This document shows positions 1 through 6,898 of a stretch of DNA of 8,163 nt, in pieces. The DNA lies in assembly GCA_047632015.1 (NCBI GenBank), contig JBLIBC010000115.1, positions 1 to 8,163 of the forward strand. The letters run 5' to 3'. A program made the position numbers and the translations under genes. The stretch comes from JBLIAZ01 sp047632015 (GTDB lineage Bacteria > Bacteroidota > Bacteroidia > Flavobacteriales_C > GCA-002722245). How positions within the stretch are numbered: position 1 is the stretch's first letter; each line of letters starts with the position of its first letter. The notes under the pieces were generated by a model. The model worked only from the letters and a program-made list of their open reading frames with translations. It was not told the DNA's origin and ran no database searches.

Positions 1-1106
1 ATTGCAAGAAAAAAGATGCTGTTTTCTACACCAGATAAGAGCATGGTAGGACTTCCAACTTCCCATATGTATGGTCTAAATAAAGCGGCGTTAATTGCTA
101 AATGAGATTTTGAAAGTACTCCAGAAATTGTAGGTTCAAAATTTCCTATATCAAAAGAATTTGCCCCATATATAGCTCGTTTTAGATCCTGCTGTTGAAC
201 AGCTGCTTCTTCTAAGAGTCTGTCCGCTGAATACTTTCCGAAATCATCACCAAAGGTCATGAAAAAGCCTTGTCCTGCTAAAAATAGTCCTCCAGTAATA
301 ATTGGGAATATGATAACTTTAACAAATACACTTTTGATTTTAGCAATCCTTTCAAAATTCAGGTAAATAAGAATCCCTGGAAGCAGGGCGAATAATATGT
401 ATGCTTTTATACTAATGATGATATAGATCGAAATCAATAAACCAATAGTAGTATTCCGAATGTTTTTTCGCTTAATGAAAATTTCGTTACATGCATATAA
501 AGCATAACAACTTGCGGCAAACGTGTAAGTATCTTTCATGATGCCAGAGCCCCAAAAAATTACACTGGGTAAGTATAAAAAACAGAGAGCGATTTTACTA
601 GTAAGTGTGGGATATCGTTCAGCAACGAAAGTAAAGCTTTTCCATACCCAACGATAAGTTATTGTTGCGAGTAGAATTGAGGTGGTAAAATAACCTCCGA
701 GAGCGGGGAAGGTTAATAAACTAGATAGTTTTAGGACGAGGAGTGTTCGGCTGTCTCGAAACATGTATTTGGGAGGACGTCCTGTCTCGTGATCAAAAAT
801 ACCCCAGGTGTCTAAACCATATCCGTGGGTAAGGAGATAAAAATAGTCAGAAGGACTTTTCCAAAATACATTGTAAAAACATTTAATCCCCTTGTAGTAA
901 TTTAAGGTGTCTCCTCCTTTATAATAAAAGAGATAAATAGAGCAGAAGAGGAAGGTTGCAAATAACTTAGCAGCTAAGCCTTTTGAATAAAATTGATAAG
1001 CTGGTTCAGTGCTAATGAATTTATCTCTTTTCTTTTTTGCCTTGGTTATTAAGACAAAAGACAGTATTAACGCAAAAATTAAGTCGAAAAAACTGAAATA
1101 CTCCAT
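1..1106 (-). CDS. Multi-pass membrane protein, possible polysaccharide polymerase or glycan-assembly protein (3' end outside window)
   Basis: The frame is open from an ATG at 1106 to the window edge, giving 368 codons with no stop, so the C-terminus is missing. Hydrophobic stretches lie at about residues 5-22, 46-62, 136-153, 171-208, 219-249 (probably two segments), 258-283 and 351 onwards, so this is a polytopic inner-membrane protein. Between them are a YKGGDTLNYY segment (62-71), a long polar loop (about 84-121), PSVIFWGSGIMKD (180-192), and a second polar region (about 284-340) ending in FRPYIWE (343-349). The GGDT, W-SG-MKD and FRP-WE patterns recall membrane proteins of surface-glycan clusters, some annotated as O-antigen polymerase-like; this is recollection, not a database match. 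It starts 18 bp after the acetyltransferase stop, in the same frame, so it is almost certainly the next gene of the polysaccharide operon. A polymerase, glycosyltransferase or unrelated membrane role all remain possible. The reading frame is certain, the function is not. Confidence 0.85.
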   Translation of the reverse strand, partial: MEYFSFFDLIFALILSFVLITKAKKKRDKFISTEPAYQFYSKGLAAKLFATFLFCSIYLFYYKGGDTLNYYKGIKCFYNVFWKSPSDYFYLLTHGYGLDTWGIFDHETGRPPKYMFRDSRTLLVLKLSSLLTFPALGGYFTTSILLATITYRWVWKSFTFVAERYPTLTSKIALCFLYLPSVIFWGSGIMKDTYTFAASCYALYACNEIFIKRKNIRNTTIGLLISIYIIISIKAYILFALLPGILIYLNFERIAKIKSVFVKVIIFPIITGGLFLAGQGFFMTFGDDFGKYSADRLLEEAAVQQQDLKRAIYGANSFDIGNFEPTISGVLSKSHLAINAALFRPYIWEVGSPTMLLSGVENSIFFLA

Positions 1107-1124
1107 GGGTTTTGAGTGACTTAA

Positions 1125-1697
1125 TTAGTTAATCCTACGTACTACATTATTTTCAAGTTGATATTCTTGAGAGCTTTCTTCACAAGTTGCAAGTCCTTGA
1201 TCGTTAAATGTTAACCTGTGTCCGTAGTCACTGACCCAGCCAATTTGTTTGGCTGGATTACCTACTAAAAGAGCATAATCAGGAACGTCTTTTGTAATAA
1301 CTGCACCGGCTCCGATGAGGCAATATTTTCCAATTTTATTACCGCAAATGATTGTCGCATTGGCCCCAACGCTTGCTCCTTTTTGCATTAAAGTTTTTAC
1401 ATATTGATCACGTCTTATAATAGCTGATCTTGGATTTAAAATGTTAGTAAAAACCATCGAAGGACCTAAAAAAACATCGTCTTCACATTCTACTCCTGTG
1501 TATATGGACACGTTGTTTTGAACCTTTACGTTTTTCCCAAGCTTTACCCCACTGGAAATCACTACGTTTTGACCAATGTTGCATTTTTCTCCAATTTCAC
1601 AATTAGGCATGATGTGTGAAAAATGCCAAATTTTAACATCGTCTGCAATGATGCAACCTTTGTCTACAACTGCTGTTTCATGTGCGAAATACCCCAT
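1125..1697 (-). CDS. wbpD: WbpD-like UDP-2-acetamido-3-amino-2,3-dideoxy-glucuronate N-acetyltransferase
   Basis: This 190-residue protein is a left-handed beta-helix acyltransferase. Imperfect hexapeptide repeats fill about residues 8-83 and 106-137, broken by the loop FTNILNPRS (83-91). The protein closely follows the WbpD/WlbB pattern: Asn85 in the FTN loop matches the active-site Asn described for this family. GASVGANATI (107-116), IGAGAVITKDVPDYAL (128-143) and VGNPAKQIGW (145-154) follow in family order. WbpD uses acetyl-CoA to acetylate the 3-amino group of UDP-GlcNAc3NA, giving UDP-2,3-diacetamido-2,3-dideoxy-glucuronate, a B-band O-antigen precursor in Pseudomonas. Its usual partner, a WbpE-type aminotransferase, lies at the head of the same operon. 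The ATG overlaps the stop of the upstream decarboxylase gene by one base (TAATG), suggesting translational coupling. The C-terminal 30 residues are polar and less family-like. Exact substrate is inferred; a related 3- or 4-amino sugar nucleotide is possible. Confidence 0.85.
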   Translation of the reverse strand: MGYFAHETAVVDKGCIIADDVKIWHFSHIMPNCEIGEKCNIGQNVVISSGVKLGKNVKVQNNVSIYTGVECEDDVFLGPSMVFTNILNPRSAIIRRDQYVKTLMQKGASVGANATIICGNKIGKYCLIGAGAVITKDVPDYALLVGNPAKQIGWVSDYGHRLTFNDQGLATCEESSQEYQLENNVVRRIN

Positions 1698-2683
1698 TAT
1701 CTTTTTATGTACTTGTCGAAATCGTTGTGTTCCGTTTTATATAAATCCGCCTGCGTCAAGGATTTAAAATACTCAAAAGTAATAGCTAATCCCTCTTTTC
1801 TGTCCACTTTTGGTTCCCAGTTTAATATATTTTTTGCCTTTGTAATGTCAGGTTTTCTTTGAAGTGGGTCATTTATAGGTAAATCTTTGTAAACCACTTT
1901 TTGATCAACTCCTACCAGTTTGGCAATTTCTTCTGCGAATTGTGAAATTGTTATTTCGTCAGGGTTACCAATGTTTACCGGGTGAACGTGGTCTGAAAGC
2001 AACAACTTGTATATTCCTTCAACCAAATCATCAACATAACAAAATGAACGTGTTTGGCTCCCGTCTCCAAAAATTGTCATGTCTTCACCACGGAGAGCTT
2101 GACCAATGAAGGCAGGTAATACCCTACCGTCGTTCAGCCTCATTTTTGGGCCGTAAGTATTAAATATTCTAATGATTCTTGTGTCTACTTTGTGAAAAGT
2201 ATGATATGCCATCGTAACAGCTTCCATGAATCTTTTTGCTTCATCATAAACTCCTCTTGGTCCAACAGGATTTACGTTGCCATAATAATCTTCTGTTTGT
2301 GGGTGCACCAAAGGATCACCATAAACTTCGGAAGTTGACGCAACTAAAATCGTTGCACCTTTTGCTTTTGCTAAACCCAATAAATTCTGTGTCCCATTGG
2401 CACTAACTTTTAATGTCTGAATAGGAATTTTCAAATAATCAATAGGGCTTGCAGGAGAAGCAAAATGCAATATATAATCTAGTTTTCCATCAAAATTGAT
2501 ATAGTCACTAACGTCATGGTTTCTGAATTCAAAATTAGGATTACTGTTGTATTCCTCCAAGTTTTTTAAATTGCCCGTAATCAAGTTGTCCATCGCAATT
2601 ACGCGATGTCCCTCATTTAAAAAACGCTTAACGAGGTGGGAACCCAAAAATCCTGCTGCACCTGTAATTAATGTATTTTTCAT
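1697..2683 (-). CDS. uxs: UDP-glucuronate decarboxylase (UDP-xylose synthase)
   Basis: This is a 328-residue extended short-chain dehydrogenase. It has the NAD-binding motif GAAGFLG (8-14), the decarboxylase-typical segment FASPASPIDYL (74-84), TSEVYGDP (117-124) carrying the Thr/Ser-Glu of the active site (Glu119), and the Tyr146-xxx-Lys150 catalytic pair in YDEAK. It also has the substrate-binding DGSQTRSFCYVDDL (207-220) and RKPDI (276-280). The ASPASP segment and Glu in TSE point to UDP-xylose synthase rather than an epimerase or 4,6-dehydratase. The enzyme oxidises UDP-glucuronate at C4, decarboxylates it and reduces the 4-keto sugar to UDP-xylose, recycling NAD+. Its substrate is made by the gene immediately upstream, 25 bp away, so the two form a complete branch. 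The roughly 20-residue tail after about 309 is a form I associate with Bacteroidota members. An alternative is a variant that releases UDP-4-keto-pentose, but the full set of motifs favours the standard enzyme. Confidence 0.93.
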   Translation of the reverse strand: MKNTLITGAAGFLGSHLVKRFLNEGHRVIAMDNLITGNLKNLEEYNSNPNFEFRNHDVSDYINFDGKLDYILHFASPASPIDYLKIPIQTLKVSANGTQNLLGLAKAKGATILVASTSEVYGDPLVHPQTEDYYGNVNPVGPRGVYDEAKRFMEAVTMAYHTFHKVDTRIIRIFNTYGPKMRLNDGRVLPAFIGQALRGEDMTIFGDGSQTRSFCYVDDLVEGIYKLLLSDHVHPVNIGNPDEITISQFAEEIAKLVGVDQKVVYKDLPINDPLQRKPDITKAKNILNWEPKVDRKEGLAITFEYFKSLTQADLYKTEHNDFDKYIKR

Positions 2684-2708
2684 AGTCCGTTTAGTTGTTT
2701 AGAAAAAG

Positions 2709-4007
2709 TTAGCGACCTATACTGAAGTAGGTGAATCCAAGGTCTTCAATTTGTGATGCTTCAAATAAATTTCTACCGTCAAAAATTACATTGCCTTTCA
2801 TTAATGACTTTACTTTATCAAAATCAGGATTTCTAAAAACCGACCATTCAGTTGCAATAATCAAAGCGTCTACGTCTTTTAATATTTCATAGTAGTTATC
2901 GCCGTAGCTGATTTTTTCTCCAAAAATTTCTTTGGTATTTTCCATTGCTTCAGGGTCAAAAGTTAATATTTCTACTTTTTCTTTAAGCAATTCTCTGATC
3001 ATGTAATGCGCAGGAGCTTCCCTGATGTCATCAGTATTTGGTTTGAAAGCCAATCCCCAAATGGCAATTTTTTTCCCCGACATTTCACCATTAAAGTAGT
3101 TTTTTACCCGAGGCATTAAAATCGTTTTTTGTCGCTCATTTACTGTTTCCACAGCGTTTAGTATTTTAAAATCGTAGTTTGCTTGGCTGGATGATTTAAT
3201 TAAAGCTTTTACATCTTTAGGAAAACAACTTCCGCCATATCCAATTCCAGGGAATAAAAATCTTTTTCCAATACGAGTGTCTGATCCCATTCCTATTCTT
3301 ACGTGATCCACGTTTGCTCCAACCAATTCACAGACGTTAGCAATCTCATTCATGAACGAAATTTTTGTCGCTAAAAAAGAGTTGGCTGCGTATTTGGTTA
3401 ATTCCGAGGACTTTTCATCCATGAAATAAATTGGGTTTCCTGAACGAGTAAAGGGCTTGTAAAGGTCCTCCATGATCGACTTAGCTTTGTCAGAACGGGT
3501 TCCAACAACCACTCTATCAGGTTTTAAAAAATCGTCTACGGCAAAACCCTCCCGTAAAAATTCTGGATTTGAAACCACATCAAATGCTACTGTAGCATTT
3601 TCTGAAATTTTCGCACTTACCTTATCGGCTGTGCCAACAGGAACGGTACTTTTATTTACAATGACAGTGTATTTATTTAATATTTTCCCCAAATGTTCTG
3701 CGACACCCAAAACGTAAGACAAATCAGCAGAACCGTCCTCTCCCGGAGGAGTAGGAAGTGCCAAAAAGATCACGTTTACGTCTTTTATTGCCTCTTCCAA
3801 GGAGGTGGTAAAATGTAACCTGTCTTGTTTGATGTTTCTTTCGAACAACATTTCCAATTGAGGTTCATAAATGGGGACTTTTCCATTTTTCAGTGTCTTC
3901 ACTTTCTTTTCGTCAATGTCAACACAGGTGACGTTGTTCCCCATTTCAGCAAAACAAGTTCCTGAAACCAGTCCTACATACCCTGTTCCTACTACTGCTA
4001 TATTCAT
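2709..4007 (-). CDS. ugd: UDP-glucose 6-dehydrogenase
   Basis: This cytoplasmic enzyme of 432 residues oxidises UDP-glucose twice with NAD+ to UDP-glucuronate. The N-terminal Rossmann domain begins with GTGYVGL (7-13). TPPGEDGSADLSYV (86-99), NKSTVPVGT (118-126) and SNPEFLREG (146-154) follow, then the helix with Lys205 (LTKYAANS), and the catalytic loop GYGGSCFPKD (256-265) with nucleophile Cys261. The C-terminal domain carries GLAFKPNTDDIRE (318-330). The GGSCFPKD form and the VGLVSG N-terminus identify the UDP-glucose dehydrogenase class. WbpA-type UDP-GlcNAc dehydrogenases have VGLP and a GGHC-type loop instead, so this gene should not be counted as the missing WbpA. It is second in the operon, 70 bp after the aminotransferase gene, and directly precedes the decarboxylase that uses its product. 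It may also supply UDP-glucuronate to glycan synthesis directly. No motif is missing and the length is normal. Confidence 0.95.
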   Translation of the reverse strand: MNIAVVGTGYVGLVSGTCFAEMGNNVTCVDIDEKKVKTLKNGKVPIYEPQLEMLFERNIKQDRLHFTTSLEEAIKDVNVIFLALPTPPGEDGSADLSYVLGVAEHLGKILNKYTVIVNKSTVPVGTADKVSAKISENATVAFDVVSNPEFLREGFAVDDFLKPDRVVVGTRSDKAKSIMEDLYKPFTRSGNPIYFMDEKSSELTKYAANSFLATKISFMNEIANVCELVGANVDHVRIGMGSDTRIGKRFLFPGIGYGGSCFPKDVKALIKSSSQANYDFKILNAVETVNERQKTILMPRVKNYFNGEMSGKKIAIWGLAFKPNTDDIREAPAHYMIRELLKEKVEILTFDPEAMENTKEIFGEKISYGDNYYEILKDVDALIIATEWSVFRNPDFDKVKSLMKGNVIFDGRNLFEASQIEDLGFTYFSIGR

Positions 4008-4077
4008 ATGTGTATAATTTCTTATTTAATGATCAGATGTTGTTCGCCATATATTATTAAACTAGTTGTGGCTCGTT

Positions 4078-5220
4078 TCATTTGAAAAATGTTTTTATCT
4101 GTTTTGTGATGTAAATTAAAGTTTCTTCATCTAATTCAGTGTGCATCGGTAAAGATAATACCTCTTTTTGAAGGCGTTCGGATACAGGAATACTTTCTCC
4201 GTTTGAATACATCTCAAATGCTTTTTGCTGGTGCAGGCATACCGGGTAATAAACCATGCTCGGAATTCCTTTTTGCTGTAAAAATTCTTTCAATGCTTCT
4301 CTCTTTCCATTTTTTACTTTCATTGTAAATTGATGAAAAACGTGTTCTGAGTAATCTTCCACAATAGGCGTTTCGATTTCAGTTACTTCTTTTAAAGCTT
4401 CACAGTAATAATCAGCAGCTTTTCTTCTTGCGGCACTGTATCCCTTTAACAGGGGTAATTTAATGTTTAAAACTGCAGCTTGCATGGTGTCAAGCCTGGA
4501 GTTAACTCCCACAATTTCGTGGTAATATTTTACCCTTGAACCATGATTTATAATCATTGCCATTTTTTCGGCCAACTCATCATTGTTAGTCATAATGGCA
4601 CCACCATCACCGTAACAACCTAAATTTTTTGAAGGAAAAAATGAAGTAGTTCCAACGTCTCCCATTGTCCCCGCAAACTTTTTACTTCCGTCTGTGAATG
4701 TATAACCACTTCCAATTCCTTGAGCTGTGTCTTCAATAACTTTTAAATTGTGTTCTTTGGCTAAGTTTAATATTTCCTCCATAGGGGCACAGTGTCCATA
4801 CAAGTGGACAGGCAGTATCACTTTGGTTTTGTCAGTAATTTTTTCCTTGATGGCAGCTGGTGAGATACAGTAATTATTTGGATCTACGTCCACAAAAACA
4901 GGCGTCAATTGCAGTAAAGCAATTACTTCTGCAGTGGCAATAAAAGTAAAAGTAGTAGTAATAATTTCATCACCAGGCTTTAAGTCTAAAGCCATTAACG
5001 CTATTTGAATAGCATCTGTACCGTTGGCACAAGGAATGACGTGTTTTACGTTAAACTCCTTTTGCATTCCATCTTTTAACTGCTTGACAGCCGGGCCATT
5101 AATGAATGCTGTAGATTCTATTACGTTTAATATTGCTTGACTTACTTCGGACTCAATGTTTTTGTATTGAGTAAAGAGATCAACCATCTGAATTTTTTTG
5201 TTTGGTTGACTATCGCTCAT
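4078..5220 (-). CDS. wbpE: WbpE-like PLP-dependent sugar-nucleotide aminotransferase (DegT/DnrJ/EryC1 family)
   Basis: This 380-residue, fold-type I PLP enzyme transfers an amino group, probably from glutamate, to a keto-sugar nucleotide. Visible motifs are the phosphate-contacting ANGTDA (65-70), GDEIITTTFTF (83-93), IEDTAQ (162-167) with Asp164 pairing with the PLP pyridine nitrogen, and TTSFFPSKNLGCYGDGG (191-207) with Schiff-base Lys198. VNSRLDTMQAA (239-249) and SLPMH (356-360) follow. The spacing and wording resemble WbpE/WlbC, which aminate UDP-2-acetamido-3-oxo-glucuronate at C3; the downstream WbpD-like acetyltransferase supports that reading. No WbpB-type 3-dehydrogenase is present here to make the keto substrate. 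This is the first gene of the minus-strand operon, with a -7 element 26 bp before its ATG. The ATG at 5220 is followed by a polar leader; a second Met at residue 12 is where many relatives begin, so the true start may be 5187. Other 3- or 4-keto sugars are possible substrates. Confidence 0.88.
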   Translation of the reverse strand: MSDSQPNKKIQMVDLFTQYKNIESEVSQAILNVIESTAFINGPAVKQLKDGMQKEFNVKHVIPCANGTDAIQIALMALDLKPGDEIITTTFTFIATAEVIALLQLTPVFVDVDPNNYCISPAAIKEKITDKTKVILPVHLYGHCAPMEEILNLAKEHNLKVIEDTAQGIGSGYTFTDGSKKFAGTMGDVGTTSFFPSKNLGCYGDGGAIMTNNDELAEKMAMIINHGSRVKYYHEIVGVNSRLDTMQAAVLNIKLPLLKGYSAARRKAADYYCEALKEVTEIETPIVEDYSEHVFHQFTMKVKNGKREALKEFLQQKGIPSMVYYPVCLHQQKAFEMYSNGESIPVSERLQKEVLSLPMHTELDEETLIYITKQIKTFFK

Positions 5221-5284
5221 GTTTTCGTGTAAAAATTATAGTTAACAAATATAGATATTTCAAGCAGAGTATGATAACTTTAGC
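5221..5284. promoter_or_regulatory. Divergent promoter region between the polysaccharide operon and waaA
   Basis: Only 64 AT-rich bases separate the divergent start codons, so both promoters must lie here or inside the opposite gene. The minus-strand signal is clear (see the -7 element at 5246-5253). On the plus strand the best candidate is TAACTTTA at 5275-5282, which matches TAnnTTTG in seven of eight positions but sits only two bases before the first waaA ATG. No recognisable -33 TTG is present at the usual spacing for either strand. No operator repeat was seen. Confidence 0.6.
5246..5253 (-). promoter_or_regulatory. Bacteroidota -7 promoter element upstream of the polysaccharide operon
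   Basis: Read on the minus strand this is TATATTTG, an exact match to the Bacteroidota sigma-A element TAnnTTTG. It ends 25 bases before the ATG at 5220, giving a short leader of roughly 20 bases. A TTG lies 7 bases upstream, too close to be a normal -33 element, and none is found at 17-23 bases, so recognition may rely mainly on the -7 box. Confidence 0.55.
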
Positions 5285-6538
5285 ATGAACTTTACAATGC
5301 GCATGAGAATCATTTACAATTGGGCCATTAGGACTTACGGAGCATTGCTTTTTGTGGCTCAGATTTTCTCTAAAAAAGCCCAATTGTGGGTTGCTGGCCG
5401 AAAGGATTGGAGGGAAAAACTTAAAATTAAGCTGGACAGTAATTTAAATGGGAAGCCAGTAATTTGGGTTCATGTATCGTCTCATGGTGAATTTGAGCAA
5501 GGGAAAACAGTAATTGATGGACTGCGTGATAATCATCCAAATCATCATATTTTATTGACATTTTTCTCACCATCAGGGTACGAGTTACTTAAAGATTACT
5601 CCAAGGCACACACTGTTAGTTATCTGCCATTGGACACCCAAAAACAAGCCAGGGATTTCATTAAAATTGTACAACCAACAATTGCTTTATTTGTGAAATA
5701 TGAGTTTTGGTACAATCATTTGAACGCTTGTTTTAAGAGCAATGTTCCTGTGGTGTTTTTTTCTTCTTCGTTTCGTGAAAATCAGGTGTTTTTCAGAAAT
5801 TACGGCAAGTGGTTTTTAAATCATTTAAAGCAATGTGAACATTTTTTTGTGCGAGACGGACTAAGTGATAATTTGTTGAAAAGTAACGGAATAACTCAAT
5901 GTTCAGTGGTAGGCGATACGAGGTTTGATGCCGTAAATCGAAATGCTAATGTGAGTAAAAAATTTCCAGAAATAGGGCAATTTATTGCGGCGAAAAAAAC
6001 ATTGGTATTTGGTAGCATATGGCCGGAAGACGAACAAGTATTATTACCGTGGTTAAATGGATTAACCGAGGACATTAAAATCATCATTGCTCCTCATGAA
6101 ATTGATCTGGCTAAAATTAATAATTTGTGTGATAAAATTAAACTAAGCACGGCCCTGCATAGCGGTGGGAATTACGCCAATTCTCAAGTGCTAATTTTGG
6201 ACTGTGTAGGTGTGTTAAAACACCTGTATCAGTATAGTTCAATTAATTACATTGGGGGAGGATTTGGTACGGGAATTCATAATTTACTAGAGCCTACTTC
6301 TTACGGATCTCCGGTCGTGTTTGGCCCTAATAATCACAAATTCATGGAGGCTAAAGAGCTTCAAGAAATTGGTGCTGGTTATGAAGTAAACGATGCAGCC
6401 AGTTTTAAAAAAACGATGAACAAGCTTCTTGTCAATGACAAGTGGGACAGCACCAAGTTGAATGCTTATTTTTCTCAAAACATTGGGGCTAGTGTAAAAG
6501 TGCTCAAGTATGTTGAGGCAATTCTTCAGCGCAATTAA
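5285..6538 (+). CDS. waaA: 3-deoxy-D-manno-octulosonic acid (Kdo) transferase
   Basis: This 417-residue GT-B glycosyltransferase (GT30 family) moves Kdo from CMP-Kdo to the lipid A precursor at the inner face of the inner membrane. The N-terminus carries a short hydrophobic segment (about 18-28), the membrane anchor common in this family, followed by the GRK-W pattern (38-42). The catalytic Glu is in HGEFEQ (67-72, Glu69). LPLDT (114-118), KYEFWYNHL (138-146), GSIWPEDE (243-250), APHEI (269-273) and the nucleotide-binding GGGFGTGIHNLLEPTSYG (324-341) are all present, so the protein looks intact. KYEFWY and GSIWPEDE are typical of Bacteroidota versions. Position 67 is His where relatives usually have a hydrophobic residue. 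Starts at 5285, 5297 and 5303 are all in-frame ATGs; relatives begin close to the YN at residue 11, so a later start is plausible. The gene is transcribed away from the polysaccharide operon and convergently with tatA. Whether it adds one or more Kdo cannot be read from sequence. Confidence 0.95.
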   Translation: MNFTMRMRIIYNWAIRTYGALLFVAQIFSKKAQLWVAGRKDWREKLKIKLDSNLNGKPVIWVHVSSHGEFEQGKTVIDGLRDNHPNHHILLTFFSPSGYELLKDYSKAHTVSYLPLDTQKQARDFIKIVQPTIALFVKYEFWYNHLNACFKSNVPVVFFSSSFRENQVFFRNYGKWFLNHLKQCEHFFVRDGLSDNLLKSNGITQCSVVGDTRFDAVNRNANVSKKFPEIGQFIAAKKTLVFGSIWPEDEQVLLPWLNGLTEDIKIIIAPHEIDLAKINNLCDKIKLSTALHSGGNYANSQVLILDCVGVLKHLYQYSSINYIGGGFGTGIHNLLEPTSYGSPVVFGPNNHKFMEAKELQEIGAGYEVNDAASFKKTMNKLLVNDKWDSTKLNAYFSQNIGASVKVLKYVEAILQRN

Positions 6539-6684
6539 GAAAATAAAGAGCATTTATCCTGCTTTTATCTGCGCATTCCTTTGAATCCAATTGAGTCCAA
6601 AACTCACAAATCGGGGCATAAAAAAAGCCGAAAATTTTCATTTTCAGCTCCTTCTTAATCTTTTATGATAACACTATAAGTAAA
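6539..6684. other. Convergent intergenic region between waaA and tatA
   Basis: These 146 bases separate the ends of two convergent genes. I see no gene here. The only strong structure is the intrinsic terminator at 6620-6649, which works best for the minus strand. A weaker AU-rich stem with a one-base bulge (6543-6568) lies just after the waaA stop but is not followed by a T tract. Confidence 0.7.
6620..6649 (-). terminator. Rho-independent terminator downstream of tatA
   Basis: On the minus strand, AGCTGAAAAT (6649-6640) pairs with ATTTTCGGCT (6635-6626) through ten base pairs, one of them a G-T wobble. The loop is GAAA, a stable GNRA-type tetraloop. The stem runs directly into a T tract (A run 6620-6626 on the plus strand). 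It lies about 35 bases after the tatA stop. In the other direction the hairpin is followed only by a mixed C/T-rich stretch, so termination of waaA here would be weaker. Confidence 0.82.
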
Positions 6685-6879
6685 CTATTTTTCTTTTTTT
6701 TCGCTTACGTCCTGGTCTTCGTCTTCATTTTTAGTAGCACTCTTAAATTCTTTAATCCCTTTCCCTAAGCCTTTCATTAATTCTGGAATTTTTTTTCCTC
6801 CAAATAACAGTAGAACTGCTATAACTATCAACGCTATTGACATTCCACCGGGAACAGCAAGTAAATATATATTTTCCAT
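6685..6879 (-). CDS. tatA: Twin-arginine translocase subunit TatA/TatE
   Basis: This 64-residue protein has the standard TatA layout. A short periplasmic N-terminus and one hydrophobic helix (about 12-26) lead to the FGGKKIPEL hinge (26-34). An amphipathic helix (about 31-46, KGLGKGIKEFK) and a highly charged, acidic then lysine-rich tail (51-64) follow. TatA oligomers form the variable pore, or thin the membrane, when TatC delivers folded proteins bearing twin-arginine signals. TatC is not in this window. The length and the Gly-rich amphipathic helix favour TatA/E over TatB. The gene has its own -7 promoter element 87 bp downstream of dprA and an intrinsic terminator after its stop, so it may be transcribed alone. 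An AAGGA lies only two bases before the ATG, probably too close to act as a ribosome-binding site. Confidence 0.93.
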   Translation of the reverse strand: MENIYLLAVPGGMSIALIVIAVLLLFGGKKIPELMKGLGKGIKEFKSATKNEDEDQDVSEKKEK

Positions 6880-6898
6880 TTTCCTTAACTTTAGATTG

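Noticed and set aside
1576..1862. Two overlapping plus-strand open frames of 63 and 79 codons
   Set aside because: They lie antisense to the acetyltransferase and decarboxylase genes, have no recognisable domains, and mirror the codon structure of the real genes.
3472..3717. Plus-strand open frame of 81 codons
   Set aside because: It is antisense to the highly conserved core of UDP-glucose dehydrogenase and shows no protein-like features.
2709..4007. Assigning the dehydrogenase as WbpA (UDP-GlcNAc 6-dehydrogenase)
   Set aside because: The VGLVSG N-terminus and GGSCFPKD catalytic loop are of the UDP-glucose dehydrogenase class, and the next gene uses UDP-glucuronate.
4008..4077. Possible internal promoter between the aminotransferase and UDP-glucose dehydrogenase genes
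   Set aside because: The 70-bp gap is long enough, but no good TAnnTTTG element or hairpin is present; the best partial match fits only six of eight positions.
5896..6553. Minus-strand open frames of 63 and 88 codons
   Set aside because: Both are antisense to waaA, which is intact and strongly conserved; the longer one only extends a few bases past the waaA stop.
6543..6568. Possible waaA terminator hairpin
   Set aside because: The stem is AU-rich with a bulge and is followed by a mixed sequence rather than a T tract.
6685..6879. TatB rather than TatA
   Set aside because: The protein is only 64 residues, with the FGGKKIPEL hinge and short Gly-rich amphipathic helix of TatA/E, and lacks the longer helical region of TatB.
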